DNA from: Flavobacteriaceae bacterium
Lineage (GTDB): Bacteria; Bacteroidota; Bacteroidia; Flavobacteriales; Flavobacteriaceae
Direction of reading: 5' to 3'
Assembly (NCBI GenBank): GCA_947478365.1
Contig: CANJWG010000007.1
Span: 1-35,912, forward strand
Length of the DNA: 35,912 nt
The notes below the pieces were generated by a model that did no database searches, was not told the origin of the DNA, and was given only the letters and a program-made list of their open reading frames with translations. The translations under genes and the position numbers were made by a program. This document shows, in pieces, positions 1-9,169 of the stretch; the first letter of the stretch is position 1, and every line of letters begins with the position of its first letter.

Positions 1-248
<248 letters not shown>

Positions 249-263
249 TAAAAGAACATTGAA

Positions 264-376
264 AATAGAGTATAGATATAGACTAAAAAAAATATCTTTA
301 CTCTGTTTTTATAACTAATCAATATAGTGACGAAAATGGCTGAGTCTATTTTCTATAATCTATTCTCTATACTCTT
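264..376. repeat. Inverted pair of short-word tracts (AATAGAGTATAGATATAGACT ... AGTCTATTTTCTATAATCTATTCTCTATACTCTT)
   Basis: Left arm 264-284 and right arm 343-376 share complementary words (ATAGACT/AGTCTAT, AGAGTATAGA/TCTATACTCT); right arm ends 7 nt before the ATG at 384. Confidence 0.6.
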
Positions 377-383
377 AAAAAAT

Positions 384-1235
384 ATGAAATTACTAGTTGA
401 TAGTGGATCTACGAAAGCCGATTGGATTGCCATTGATGATAACGGAAAAGTACTTTTTACTACACAAACACTGGGTTTAAATCCGGAAGTTTTAGATAAA
501 GAAGGAATTATCAAGCGTCTTGATGATAAATTTGATATTGAACACAATAAAGACAAAGCGTCACATCTTTACTTTTATGGTGCTGGTTGTGGAACGGATA
601 GAATGAAAGATTTTTTAACCAAAGTGTTTCAGGAATATTTTAACAAAGCTATCGTTTCGGTTTATGAAGATACTTATGCAGCTGTTTATGCAACTACCCC
701 TAAAGAAGAAGAAGCCATTGTTTGTATCCTTGGAACAGGTTCTAACTGTAGTTATTTTGATGGCAAAGTCTTGCATCAAAAAGTACAATCTTTAGGTTAT
801 ATAGCGATGGATGATGGATCAGGTAATCGTTTTGGGAGACATCTACTACGTGGGTATTCATTTAATAAAATGCCTATAGAATTAGCCAAAGAATTTGAAG
901 AAACATACAATCTCGACCCTGATTATATCAAGCATAATTTATACAAAGCACCGAATCCAAATGCCTACTTGGCAACATTTGCCAAGTTTTTGATTAAACA
1001 TAAAAACACCGATTTCTGTAAAAAATATATCTATGCTGAACTCGAAGATTTTGTAGAAAACTTTATCATGCAGTTTGAAAATCACAAAGAGGTACCGGTA
1101 CATTTTGTAGGTTCAATAGCATATTATTTGAAAGACGAATTGTCAGAAGTATTAAATAAATACGGCATCAAAATGGGTAGCGTACTCCGCAGACCGATTG
1201 ATGGTTTGATTGCATTCCACATTTTGAACAAATGA
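384..1235 (+). CDS. BadF/BadG/BcrA/BcrD-type ATPase, N-acetylglucosamine-kinase-like
   Basis: MKLLVDSGSTKADWIAID (phosphate-1 motif), CILGTGSNCSYFDG, DDGSGNRFGR. Start moved from 327 to 384 because the upstream extension translates the repeat tract. Confidence 0.82.
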   Translation: MKLLVDSGSTKADWIAIDDNGKVLFTTQTLGLNPEVLDKEGIIKRLDDKFDIEHNKDKASHLYFYGAGCGTDRMKDFLTKVFQEYFNKAIVSVYEDTYAAVYATTPKEEEAIVCILGTGSNCSYFDGKVLHQKVQSLGYIAMDDGSGNRFGRHLLRGYSFNKMPIELAKEFEETYNLDPDYIKHNLYKAPNPNAYLATFAKFLIKHKNTDFCKKYIYAELEDFVENFIMQFENHKEVPVHFVGSIAYYLKDELSEVLNKYGIKMGSVLRRPIDGLIAFHILNK

Positions 1236-1339
1236 TTCTCTTATTGCCATTCATCCTTTTGTGGGATTCGAAATGTACAAAAAAAGCCAGTTCATAAACA
1301 ATGACATTTTTTTATCTTGAATGAAATAGTATTATCTTT

Positions 1340-1371
1340 AGACCTGACAGTTTATAAAACTTGTCAGGTCT
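1340..1371. repeat. Perfect 10-bp inverted repeat (AGACCTGACA...TGTCAGGTCT), REP-like hairpin
   Basis: AGACCTGACA-GTTT-ATA-AAAC-T-TGTCAGGTCT: 10 bp stem plus 4 more bp after a 1-nt bulge; no trailing T-tract. Confidence 0.8.
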
Positions 1372-1386
1372 TAAATTATATGAGAT

Positions 1387-1758
1387 ATTGAAATAGCAAT
1401 AATTGCACACGATGGAAAAAAAGCCGACATGGTTCAGTTTATCAATAAAAATATAGCAATATTTCAAAAAGAAAACATAAAACTAATTGCAACTGGAACA
1501 ACAGGTAGCAAGGTAGAAGCCGTTGGTATTAAAGTTAAAAAAATGCTTTCCGGTCCACAAGGTGGAGATGCCCAAATTGCTGCCCGTGTGGCCGAAGGGA
1601 AAACCAAAATGGTATTATTCTTTAAAGACCCAAATTCAACTCATCCACATGAACCGGACATCAACATGCTTATCCGTATTTGTGATGTACACAATGTGCC
1701 TTTAGCTACCAATGAAGCTACAGCACAGTTATTATTGAATGCTATTGCAGTAGATTAA
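1387..1758 (+). CDS. mgsA: Methylglyoxal synthase, apparently initiating at ATT
   Basis: Frame reads ATT-EIAIIAHDGKKADMVQFINKN...LIATGTTGSKVE...VKKMLSGPQGGDAQIAARVAEGKTKMVLFFKDP. In-frame TGA at 1381-1383; the only in-frame ATG (1429) lies after the conserved HDxxK segment. Confidence 0.85.
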   Translation: MEIAIIAHDGKKADMVQFINKNIAIFQKENIKLIATGTTGSKVEAVGIKVKKMLSGPQGGDAQIAARVAEGKTKMVLFFKDPNSTHPHEPDINMLIRICDVHNVPLATNEATAQLLLNAIAVD

Positions 1759-1763
1759 TTATA

Positions 1764-2144
1764 TTATTTCACCGCTATCATCGAAATTTCAACGTTTACG
1801 CCCAAAGGCAAACTAGCTACTTGAACAGTTTCACGTGCAGGCGAAGTAGCTTCATCAAAAAAAGTTGAATATACTGAATTAATCCGCGCAAATTCACCCA
1901 TATTCATAATAAAGATGGTTGCTTTTACTACATTTTCAAAAGTCATGTCGGCAGCATCTAAAACAGCTTTTAAATTATTCATAACTTGTTTTGTTTCGGT
2001 TTCTATATCCTCAAGAATCAATTCCATTGTCTTTGGATTAAGTGCTATTTGTCCCGAAGTATATAGTGTGTTTTCAACCAAAATTGCTTGACTATACGGT
2101 CCAATAGGAGCTGGGGCTTTATCGGTTAAGATTATCTTTTTCAT
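1764..2144 (-). CDS. ridA: RidA family reactive intermediate/imine deaminase
   Basis: APAPIGPYSQAI, LYTSGQIALNP, VKATIFI, PARETVQVASLPLGVNVEISMIAV: RidA/YjgF family motifs. Confidence 0.93.
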   Translation of the reverse strand: MKKIILTDKAPAPIGPYSQAILVENTLYTSGQIALNPKTMELILEDIETETKQVMNNLKAVLDAADMTFENVVKATIFIMNMGEFARINSVYSTFFDEATSPARETVQVASLPLGVNVEISMIAVK

Positions 2145-2146
2145 CG

Positions 2147-2178
2147 TTTGTTATTTGTTGTCTGTTGTCTGTTTTGGT
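2147..2178. repeat. Short-word tract TTTGTTA-TTTG-TTGTCTG-TTGTCTG-TTTTGG
   Basis: TTGTCTG twice in tandem at 2158-2171, directly abutting the ridA start (2144, minus strand). Confidence 0.5.
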
Positions 2179-2209
2179 TTTAAATCATAACCGATAAAAA
2201 AACCAATAT

Positions 2210-4933
2210 CTATCTTAAAGTTCTATCTGCCTGATTTCGTTTATCCCATTTGATGTCGCTTAAAACGCCTGCTTTTATTCCGATAAAAAATCCCCAATAG
2301 GGATTATCTCCAAAAGGCACCCAATTAAAATCCATTCGCCAACTAAGTAAATCTCTTTCAAATCTTAGCTGTGTAAATGTTACACCCTCTTGTACAAAAT
2401 CATACCCAGTTGAAACTCCAATTTTCCATTTAGGTGTTAAATCGGTATTCATAGAAACCATCAAAGAGTTTCCTGTTATTTTTTTCTCCCGATTATTATT
2501 GGAATACGTCAATGAATAAGCGAGAGTCATATCCCAGGGCAATTCATATTTAAAAAACTCAGTTGGAGTTTCTTCTTCCTTGTCATCGTCTTTAAATTGG
2601 CTCTGTCTCCTGTCACTCAAATCGGTATTACTACCAAATAAATCGTCTTGGCGTCCACCATTTCTTTCTCCTTGCATATTTTTCTTTTCTTCCCCATTAA
2701 GATCTTTACTTGAGAATGCATAGTTTAAAGTCATATTGGTACTAGTCATTCTAAACAAACTTCCCCCATTGTCAATGTTCCAGGTATTAATTCGTCTTCC
2801 GGCATTGTTTATTGCATAAGGATCGAGTGTCATACCAAAATTGACATTCATTTTTTGTTTAAATAAAAGTGTCCCGCCACTAACACGCATTGGTGACCAT
2901 TTCAACGAGTCAGCTGTTATATCATAACTTGTTGAAAAATTTAAATTGTTCAACAACATTATTTTTTTAGGCTCTGTTTTGGTTGAATCTTTGTCCGTTA
3001 CTTTAGCTTCAAAGGTATTACTCAAATTGAAACCTAAATTGTTGGACATATTTTTTCCTGGTGCACCAAAAATTCCACCATCAAATCGCGTATACTCTTT
3101 TATCATGGTACCGCTTCCGTCAGGATCATAAGTATCATAGTATTTAGAAAAACTTGGGGTATAACTATAGGAAACATTAGGACGCATTACGTGTCGTATG
3201 GCTTGAATTTTTTTCTTTTCACCAAAATTAAAGGTTCCATATATAGTAGTTCCTAACCCAGCTGAAAACGAATAGGTTCTAAACGCATCATATCCTTGCA
3301 CTTCGGTATCAATAACTGCATTCTGAGTTGGGTCATATTTACGACGGATTGTTTTTAAATACCATACTTCATTATAATTCATTGAAGTTGTTGCACTAAA
3401 ATATTTAAAAACTTTAAAATTTGTACTCAAAGGAACACTATGTTGGAAACCAATTTTGGCATCCTTGAACATTTGAGGTTTAAAGAAAAGTGAATCGGTA
3501 GTTTGAATTCGGTTTTCGCCCCTTAAGTTATATTGCAAATTAATATTCTTAAAAAAACCTTTTTTAATTCCATCTCTAGAGGCAAAAGGAAACATTCTGT
3601 CCACACTCAATTGCAACGTCGGCAAAGTCATGCTGATTTGTTCTGTGTTTGTGTTTTGCGAATGTGAAGCAGCTACAGTTAAATTAACTTGTGGAATTGA
3701 GTTAAATGTTTTAGAATATGAAATCGTTGAACTTAATTGATTATTTAAACGAGAACCTACATTAATTTGATTTATTGATTGTCTGTAAAACTTGCTAGTT
3801 CCAAGGTTAACAGAAGCAGAAAAGCGTGAATTTGGATTAGACTTTCCATCTTTAGAATGTGACCACTGAATGTTATAATTATTACTTTTTTCATAATCGG
3901 GATAACCTCTTTCACTAGTAATTAGATTTTCAATTCTAATATTTATATTCCCCGAAAACTTATATTTTTTGGCATACGAAGATTCAAAGCGCATGGCATA
4001 ACTTCCGTTGGTAAAATAATCGCCCAATACGGCCAAGTCGTAATTATCGCTTAACGCAAAATAATAACCTCCATTTTGCAAAGAAAAACCTCTTGTATTG
4101 CTATCATTATAACTAGGAACAATTATTCCAGAACGACTTTTTTCTGACATCGGAAAGAAGGCAAATGGCAAAGCCAAAGGAGTTGGTACATCTGCAATAA
4201 CCATATTGGTAAAACCTACCACCACTTTTTTCCCGGGAACTAGTTTTACTTTATTAGTCTGAAAATAATATTCAGGATCATCTATGTCTTTGGCCGTCGT
4301 AAATCGGCTACTTTTCATAAAATAAACTGAATCGTTTTCTTTTTTGGTGATTTCGGCTTTTACTTTAAACTCTCCTTGGTCTGTTCTTGAATTCCAAACC
4401 AATGCTTTTTTTGTTTTAAAATTAAAACGAATAGAATCAGGTTCCACAATATTACTACCTTGTTTGAAAACTGGTCTTTGTGTATAAGCTCCGGTTGAAT
4501 CTTTTATTCTTCCGGCATAAACTTCACTCTTATTATAATCAATAACAATAATCCCAGATTTGAGTTCAATATCCTGATAATATACTTCTGCTTTATTGTA
4601 TAGTGTAATTAGCTTTTTATTTTGATCAAATTTTTCGTAGTCAACCGCCTTTCTTTTAATCTTACTTTCCAATAAAGGCTTTTTTTTAAGACTATCAGAT
4701 ACTTTAATTTCGGTAACTTCTAATTTAGGTTCTGTGTTAGTTTCAGTCTTAGTTTCCTGATTTTTAGGAGGAAAAGAATTGTTGCCTTTAGGCAACTCTT
4801 GTGAATATGTTTTTTGGTTTCCTTGTGTTAGGAAAATTGTTAAAAAAACGATATAAAATAAGTTTCTTTGCAAAGGTTTAGTGCTATTTTTGTAGAAATA
4901 TGGCTTGATTTTTGACGAGGCAAACTTAAACAA
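2210..4933 (-). CDS. lptD: LPS-assembly protein LptD-like outer-membrane protein
   Basis: Signal-like N-terminus (LFYIVFLTIFLTQGNQKTYSQ), OstA/LptA-like stretch (LITLYNKAEVYYQDIELKSGIIVIDYNKSEVYA), long beta-barrel-like C-terminal part; next to ridA and amidase. Confidence 0.85.
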   Translation of the reverse strand: MFKFASSKIKPYFYKNSTKPLQRNLFYIVFLTIFLTQGNQKTYSQELPKGNNSFPPKNQETKTETNTEPKLEVTEIKVSDSLKKKPLLESKIKRKAVDYEKFDQNKKLITLYNKAEVYYQDIELKSGIIVIDYNKSEVYAGRIKDSTGAYTQRPVFKQGSNIVEPDSIRFNFKTKKALVWNSRTDQGEFKVKAEITKKENDSVYFMKSSRFTTAKDIDDPEYYFQTNKVKLVPGKKVVVGFTNMVIADVPTPLALPFAFFPMSEKSRSGIIVPSYNDSNTRGFSLQNGGYYFALSDNYDLAVLGDYFTNGSYAMRFESSYAKKYKFSGNINIRIENLITSERGYPDYEKSNNYNIQWSHSKDGKSNPNSRFSASVNLGTSKFYRQSINQINVGSRLNNQLSSTISYSKTFNSIPQVNLTVAASHSQNTNTEQISMTLPTLQLSVDRMFPFASRDGIKKGFFKNINLQYNLRGENRIQTTDSLFFKPQMFKDAKIGFQHSVPLSTNFKVFKYFSATTSMNYNEVWYLKTIRRKYDPTQNAVIDTEVQGYDAFRTYSFSAGLGTTIYGTFNFGEKKKIQAIRHVMRPNVSYSYTPSFSKYYDTYDPDGSGTMIKEYTRFDGGIFGAPGKNMSNNLGFNLSNTFEAKVTDKDSTKTEPKKIMLLNNLNFSTSYDITADSLKWSPMRVSGGTLLFKQKMNVNFGMTLDPYAINNAGRRINTWNIDNGGSLFRMTSTNMTLNYAFSSKDLNGEEKKNMQGERNGGRQDDLFGSNTDLSDRRQSQFKDDDKEEETPTEFFKYELPWDMTLAYSLTYSNNNREKKITGNSLMVSMNTDLTPKWKIGVSTGYDFVQEGVTFTQLRFERDLLSWRMDFNWVPFGDNPYWGFFIGIKAGVLSDIKWDKRNQADRTLR

Positions 4934-4943
4934 TATTTTCGGT

Positions 4944-4951
4944 CAAAAATA
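4944..4951 (-). promoter_or_regulatory. Bacteroidota -7 like element TATTTTTG upstream of lptD
   Basis: CAAAAATA on the plus strand reads TATTTTTG (TAnnTTTG) on minus, 10 nt before the predicted lptD ATG; no clear -33 box. Confidence 0.3.
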
Positions 4952-5008
4952 AAGAAATATAAGTTTTATAACCTTTCGGTTTTAATTAAAATTAACTTTT
5001 ACATTCAT

Positions 5009-6196
5009 ATGAATACTCACAAATACAGCAAAGTTCTACTGATATTATCGTTCTTCTTCTTTATTACACAATCATTTGGTCAATCAAAATTTAAAGTTAC
5101 ACTCGATGCTGGTCATGGCGATCATGATTATGGTGCTGTTTATCATGGGCATATTGAAAAAAATATTGCTTTGGCAGTGGTGCTTAAAGTTGGTAAGTTA
5201 TTAGAGAAAAATTCAGGCATTGATGTGATTTATACCCGAAAAGTCGATCAGTTTATTGATTTGGTTGAGCGAGCAAACATCGCCAACAGAGCGGATGCCG
5301 ATATTTTTGTTTCTATACATTGTAATGCCAATGCAAACAATGCTGCAGATGGTTGTGAGACCTATGTAATGGGTATGTCTAAAAATGCTTCTAATCTTGA
5401 AGCAGCGAAAAGAGAGAACTCGGTTGTAACATTAGAAAAAGATTATAAACAAAAATATGAAGGATTTGACCCAAAATCTCCTGAATCTTTTGCAGGAATG
5501 ATTATGGCTCAAGAGTTATATTTAGATCAAAGTATTGCTTTGGCGGGAAAAGTGCAGGGTAAATTTATAGAAATCGGTAAAAAGAGCCGTGGTGTTAAGC
5601 AAGCACCTTATATGGTTTTACACAAAGCATACATGCCAAGAGTCTTAATAGAAATGGGTTTTATTTCTAATCAGACGGAAGGTTCAAAATTAGATTCAGA
5701 AGAAGGACAGGAAGAAATAGCACAATCTATCTCAGATGCTATTATAAGTTACAAAAAAGAATATTTTGGAGCCGGTGATAATGATAATGCGATCAAACCT
5801 TCACAACAGATAGTACCTATAAAAACACAAGACTCTATAACAAATAAAGAGCCAGTTAAAACTTCCGAAGTTAAAAAGCCATCTGTAAAAACACCAGAAA
5901 TTAAAAAACCTGAAACAAAACCAGAAGTTGTCTCTTCTGGGATTGCATCGTTCAAAGTACAGCTTTCGGCAAGTGGTAAAAAAATAGAGCTTCTTCCTAG
6001 TAATTTCAATGGTTTAAGTAATATTTCAATAGCTTCGGAAGGCAATTTATACAAATACATGTATGGAGAAACTACGAATTATGATGAAGCTAAGCGATTA
6101 TTATCAGATGCCAAATCTAAAGGATATTCATCTGCCTTTTTAATTGCTTTTAAAAATGGGAAGAAAGTATCAGTGCAAGATGCATTAAAGCAATAA
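5009..6196 (+). CDS. N-acetylmuramoyl-L-alanine amidase (Amidase_3) with C-terminal SPOR-like region
   Basis: KVTLDAGHGDHDYGAVYHGHIEKNIAL, VSIHCNANAN, VLIEMGFISNQTE: Amidase_3 Zn-site motifs; C-terminal FKVQLSASGKKIEL...YKYMYGETTNYDEAKRLLSDAKSKGYSSAFLIAFKNGKKV. Confidence 0.93.
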   Translation: MNTHKYSKVLLILSFFFFITQSFGQSKFKVTLDAGHGDHDYGAVYHGHIEKNIALAVVLKVGKLLEKNSGIDVIYTRKVDQFIDLVERANIANRADADIFVSIHCNANANNAADGCETYVMGMSKNASNLEAAKRENSVVTLEKDYKQKYEGFDPKSPESFAGMIMAQELYLDQSIALAGKVQGKFIEIGKKSRGVKQAPYMVLHKAYMPRVLIEMGFISNQTEGSKLDSEEGQEEIAQSISDAIISYKKEYFGAGDNDNAIKPSQQIVPIKTQDSITNKEPVKTSEVKKPSVKTPEIKKPETKPEVVSSGIASFKVQLSASGKKIELLPSNFNGLSNISIASEGNLYKYMYGETTNYDEAKRLLSDAKSKGYSSAFLIAFKNGKKVSVQDALKQ

Positions 6197-6222
6197 TAAT
6201 AAGGAGTTATAATTATTTATTT

Positions 6223-6230
6223 TAACTTTG
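6223..6230 (+). promoter_or_regulatory. -7 like element TAACTTTG upstream of the MCE-domain gene
   Basis: TAnnTTTG consensus in the amidase-MCE intergenic region. Confidence 0.35.
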
Positions 6231-6305
6231 CCTATCAAAATTAAAGGTCGAACTGTAGGACACGAGCAAAACAAATAGAGTGCAACTAAATAAAAAAGAT
6301 TTATA

Positions 6306-7265
6306 TTGAAAATAACTAAAGAAATAAAGACAGCAATTTTAGTAATTGCCTCTATTTTATTGTTTATATGGGGTTATAGCTTTTTAAAAGGAAAAGATTT
6401 ACTTACTAACTATAAAACATTCTATGTTCAATATGACAATGTTGAAGGCCTTGTCAATTCGGCACCTGTTACTATTAATGGACTTAATGTTGGAAAGGTT
6501 AGCAAAGTTGAATTTCTCAATGATAATTCTGGAAAAATAAGAGTTGAACTTCAAATAAAATCAGATTTTCCTTTTTCAAAAAAGAGTATCGCTTCTATTT
6601 ACGAACCCGGTTTGATAGGAGGTAAACAAATTATGATTACTCCTAATTTTGAAGATAAATCAGTTGCTGAGTCAGGAATCACTTTACAAGGAGATGTCAA
6701 ACCAGGTTTAACTTCTTTAGTTGCGGAACGGTTGACACCACTACAAGAAAAAGTGGAAAAGATGGTAGTTTCTGCCGATGTACTTTTGAAAAATGTTAAT
6801 TCAGTATTAGATTCCAAAACTAAAGCGAATCTAAAAAGCAGTATTGCTAATCTAGATGATACTTTAGCCGAATTTAAATTGGCTTCCAAATCAGTGAATG
6901 AAATGTTAGCTGAAAACAAAGGTAAAATCAGCTCAGCATTGACTAATGTTGATAAAGCTTCAGCTAATTTTGTAAAAATATCGGATTCGATTTCTAAAGC
7001 AAATCTTGGTAAAACGGTTAAAAGCTTAGAAAGAACATTAGCAAGTGTTGATAAAATTATGGCTGATGTGCAATCAGGAAAAGGTACTTTAGGCAAATTA
7101 GCAAAAGATGAAACGATGTACAATAACTTTGCAAAAACATCCAAAGAATTAGAATTGTTACTTCAGGATTTACGATTAAATCCAACACGTTATGTAAACG
7201 TATCACTGTTTGGAAAGAAAAATAAACCCTATAAATCACCTGTAAACGATACTATTAAAAAGTAA
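6306..7265 (+). CDS. MlaD/MCE-domain family protein (TTG start)
   Basis: Single N-terminal TM (TAILVIASILLFIWGYSFLKG) then MCE fold (YNVEGLVNSAPVTINGLNVGKVSKVEF...LIGGKQIMITP). Confidence 0.85.
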   Translation: MKITKEIKTAILVIASILLFIWGYSFLKGKDLLTNYKTFYVQYDNVEGLVNSAPVTINGLNVGKVSKVEFLNDNSGKIRVELQIKSDFPFSKKSIASIYEPGLIGGKQIMITPNFEDKSVAESGITLQGDVKPGLTSLVAERLTPLQEKVEKMVVSADVLLKNVNSVLDSKTKANLKSSIANLDDTLAEFKLASKSVNEMLAENKGKISSALTNVDKASANFVKISDSISKANLGKTVKSLERTLASVDKIMADVQSGKGTLGKLAKDETMYNNFAKTSKELELLLQDLRLNPTRYVNVSLFGKKNKPYKSPVNDTIKK

Positions 7266-7274
7266 CCCAAAGCC

Positions 7275-8579
7275 ATGATGTATATCGACAACATACTTTT
7301 TGCTATCATTCTTGTTATTGGAATTGGTTTTTTTGCTAAAAATATAAAAAAGCTAAAGCGTAATATCAAATTGGGTCATGATGTTAATCGTAAAGATAAT
7401 CCATCTGCACGTTGGAAAAACATGGCCATGATTGCTTTAGGACAATCTAAGATGGTAAAAAGACCTGTTGCTGGTTTTTTACACATTATAGTTTACGCTG
7501 GTTTTATTATTATCAACATTGAAGTTCTTGAAATCATTATTGATGGACTAATAGGCACACACAGAGTATTATCCTTTTTAGGTCGATTTTATGGCTTCCT
7601 GATTGGTTCGTTTGAAATACTGGCAGTTTTAGTTTTAGTAGCCGTTATTATTTTTTGGATTAGAAGAAATATAATACGGCTAAAACGTTTTGCAAGTTCT
7701 GATTTGAAAGGTGCACCAAAAAGAGATGCCGATATAATTTTGTATTTTGAAATAGTATTGATGTCGTTGTTTCTGATAATGAATGCTACTGACTTGCATT
7801 TTCAGGAAATGAAGTCAGGTAATATCATTTCACAGTACATTCATCCTTGGTTTTCTTCTTTAGATATTGCACAAATCGAAGCGGTCGAATTGGTTGCCTG
7901 GTGGTTTCATATTATTGGTATTTTAATATTCCTGAACTATCTATACTATTCAAAACATTTACACATACTTTTAGCTTTCCCAAATACTTATTTTGCCGAT
8001 TTGAATGCCAAAGGAAAATTCGATAATTTGGAAAGTGTTACCAAAGAAGTAAAACTTATTATGGATCCTAATGCCGATCCATTCGCTTCACAAGCTATAG
8101 ATGAAAATGCTGTTCCAAGTAAATTTGGAGCTTCAGACGTACAAGATTTGAATTGGGTTCAATTACTTAATGCCTACACTTGTACCGAATGTGGAAGATG
8201 TACTTCTTCTTGTCCGGCTAATCAAACCGGTAAAAAATTATCGCCCCGTAAAATCATGATGGATACGCGAGATAGGATGGAAGAGATCGGCAAAAACATA
8301 GACGCTAATAAAGGAGTTTTTGTACCAGATAATAAATCGTTATTGAATGATTATATTACAGCCGAAGAGCTTTGGGCATGTACATCTTGTAATGCATGTG
8401 TTGAAGAATGTCCGGTAAATATTAGTCCTTTGTCAATTATTATGGATATGAGACGCTATTTAGTTATGGAACAAAGTGCCGCACCACAATCTTTGAATGC
8501 CATGATGACCAATATTGAAAACAATGGTGCGCCATGGCAATACAACCAACAAGACCGATTAAATTGGAAAAATGAATAA
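7275..8579 (+). CDS. Membrane (Fe-S)-binding protein with two CxxCxxCxxxCP ferredoxin motifs
   Basis: N-terminal TM helices; CTECGRCTSSCPANQTGK and CTSCNACVEECPVNISPL. Confidence 0.9.
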   Translation: MMYIDNILFAIILVIGIGFFAKNIKKLKRNIKLGHDVNRKDNPSARWKNMAMIALGQSKMVKRPVAGFLHIIVYAGFIIINIEVLEIIIDGLIGTHRVLSFLGRFYGFLIGSFEILAVLVLVAVIIFWIRRNIIRLKRFASSDLKGAPKRDADIILYFEIVLMSLFLIMNATDLHFQEMKSGNIISQYIHPWFSSLDIAQIEAVELVAWWFHIIGILIFLNYLYYSKHLHILLAFPNTYFADLNAKGKFDNLESVTKEVKLIMDPNADPFASQAIDENAVPSKFGASDVQDLNWVQLLNAYTCTECGRCTSSCPANQTGKKLSPRKIMMDTRDRMEEIGKNIDANKGVFVPDNKSLLNDYITAEELWACTSCNACVEECPVNISPLSIIMDMRRYLVMEQSAAPQSLNAMMTNIENNGAPWQYNQQDRLNWKNE

Positions 8580-8658
8580 TTAAAATAAAAAACAAATTAC
8601 CATAAATGTGAGTCTTGGGAATTTGTCAAATGAATGTGAAATAATTTAAAATAAAAAA

Positions 8659-9105
8659 ATGAAAGCGGAAGACATTCACAAAAACTTGCAATCAATTATA
8701 GTAAACGGACAACATTTAAGTCCAATTTTACCAGAAGGAATTAAGAATTATCTAATCGATATTGACGGAACCGTCTGTGACGATATCCCTAATGAAGAAC
8801 CAGAAAGAATGTTGACAGCAGAGGTTTATCCTGATGCATTAGTTACCTTAAATAAATGGTATGACGAACGGCACATTATATTTTTCTTTACTTCAAGAAC
8901 AGAAGCGCACAGAGAATATACTGAAATATGGTTGAAAAAACACGGTTTCAAATATCACGGAATTCTATTCGGTAAACCACGTGGGGGAAATTACCATTGG
9001 ATTGACAATCACTTGGTAAAAGCTACGCGTTATAGAGGGAAATTTACGGATTTAGTTGATAAAGAAGTAAAAATTCAAGTATTTGACGATGAGCATCATG
9101 AGTAA
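8659..9105 (+). CDS. HAD-superfamily-like small phosphatase
   Basis: YLIDIDGTVCDDIP (DxDGT motif I), FFTSRTEAHR (motif II), KPRGGNYHWIDNH (motif III region). Confidence 0.7.
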   Translation: MKAEDIHKNLQSIIVNGQHLSPILPEGIKNYLIDIDGTVCDDIPNEEPERMLTAEVYPDALVTLNKWYDERHIIFFFTSRTEAHREYTEIWLKKHGFKYHGILFGKPRGGNYHWIDNHLVKATRYRGKFTDLVDKEVKIQVFDDEHHE

Positions 9106-9133
9106 AATCTATTATTGGATTTTTGGATAATAA

Positions 9134-9165
9134 AATCTAACAATCTAACAATCTAACAATCTAAA
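9134..9165. repeat. Tandem repeat (AATCTAAC)x3 + AATCTAAA, period 8
   Basis: Units 9134-9141, 9142-9149, 9150-9157, 9158-9165; ends 4 nt before the ATG at 9170. Confidence 0.92.
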
Positions 9166-9169
9166 AAAA

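Noticed and set aside
327-383. N-terminal extension of the kinase ORF (MTKMAESIFYNLFSILLKN)
   Set aside because: It translates the intergenic repeat tract; the kinase family motif starts at MKLLVDSGSTKADW (384).
5749-6060. 103-aa minus-strand ORF inside the amidase gene
   Set aside because: Antisense of the low-complexity Lys/Pro/Thr linker; the repetitive SEVxTGxL pattern mirrors the linker.
6599-7144. 181-aa minus-strand ORF inside the MCE gene
   Set aside because: Antisense shadow of a well-supported CDS, with no recognisable motif.
9134-9165. CRISPR-like array
   Set aside because: 8-nt units with no spacers; no cas genes.
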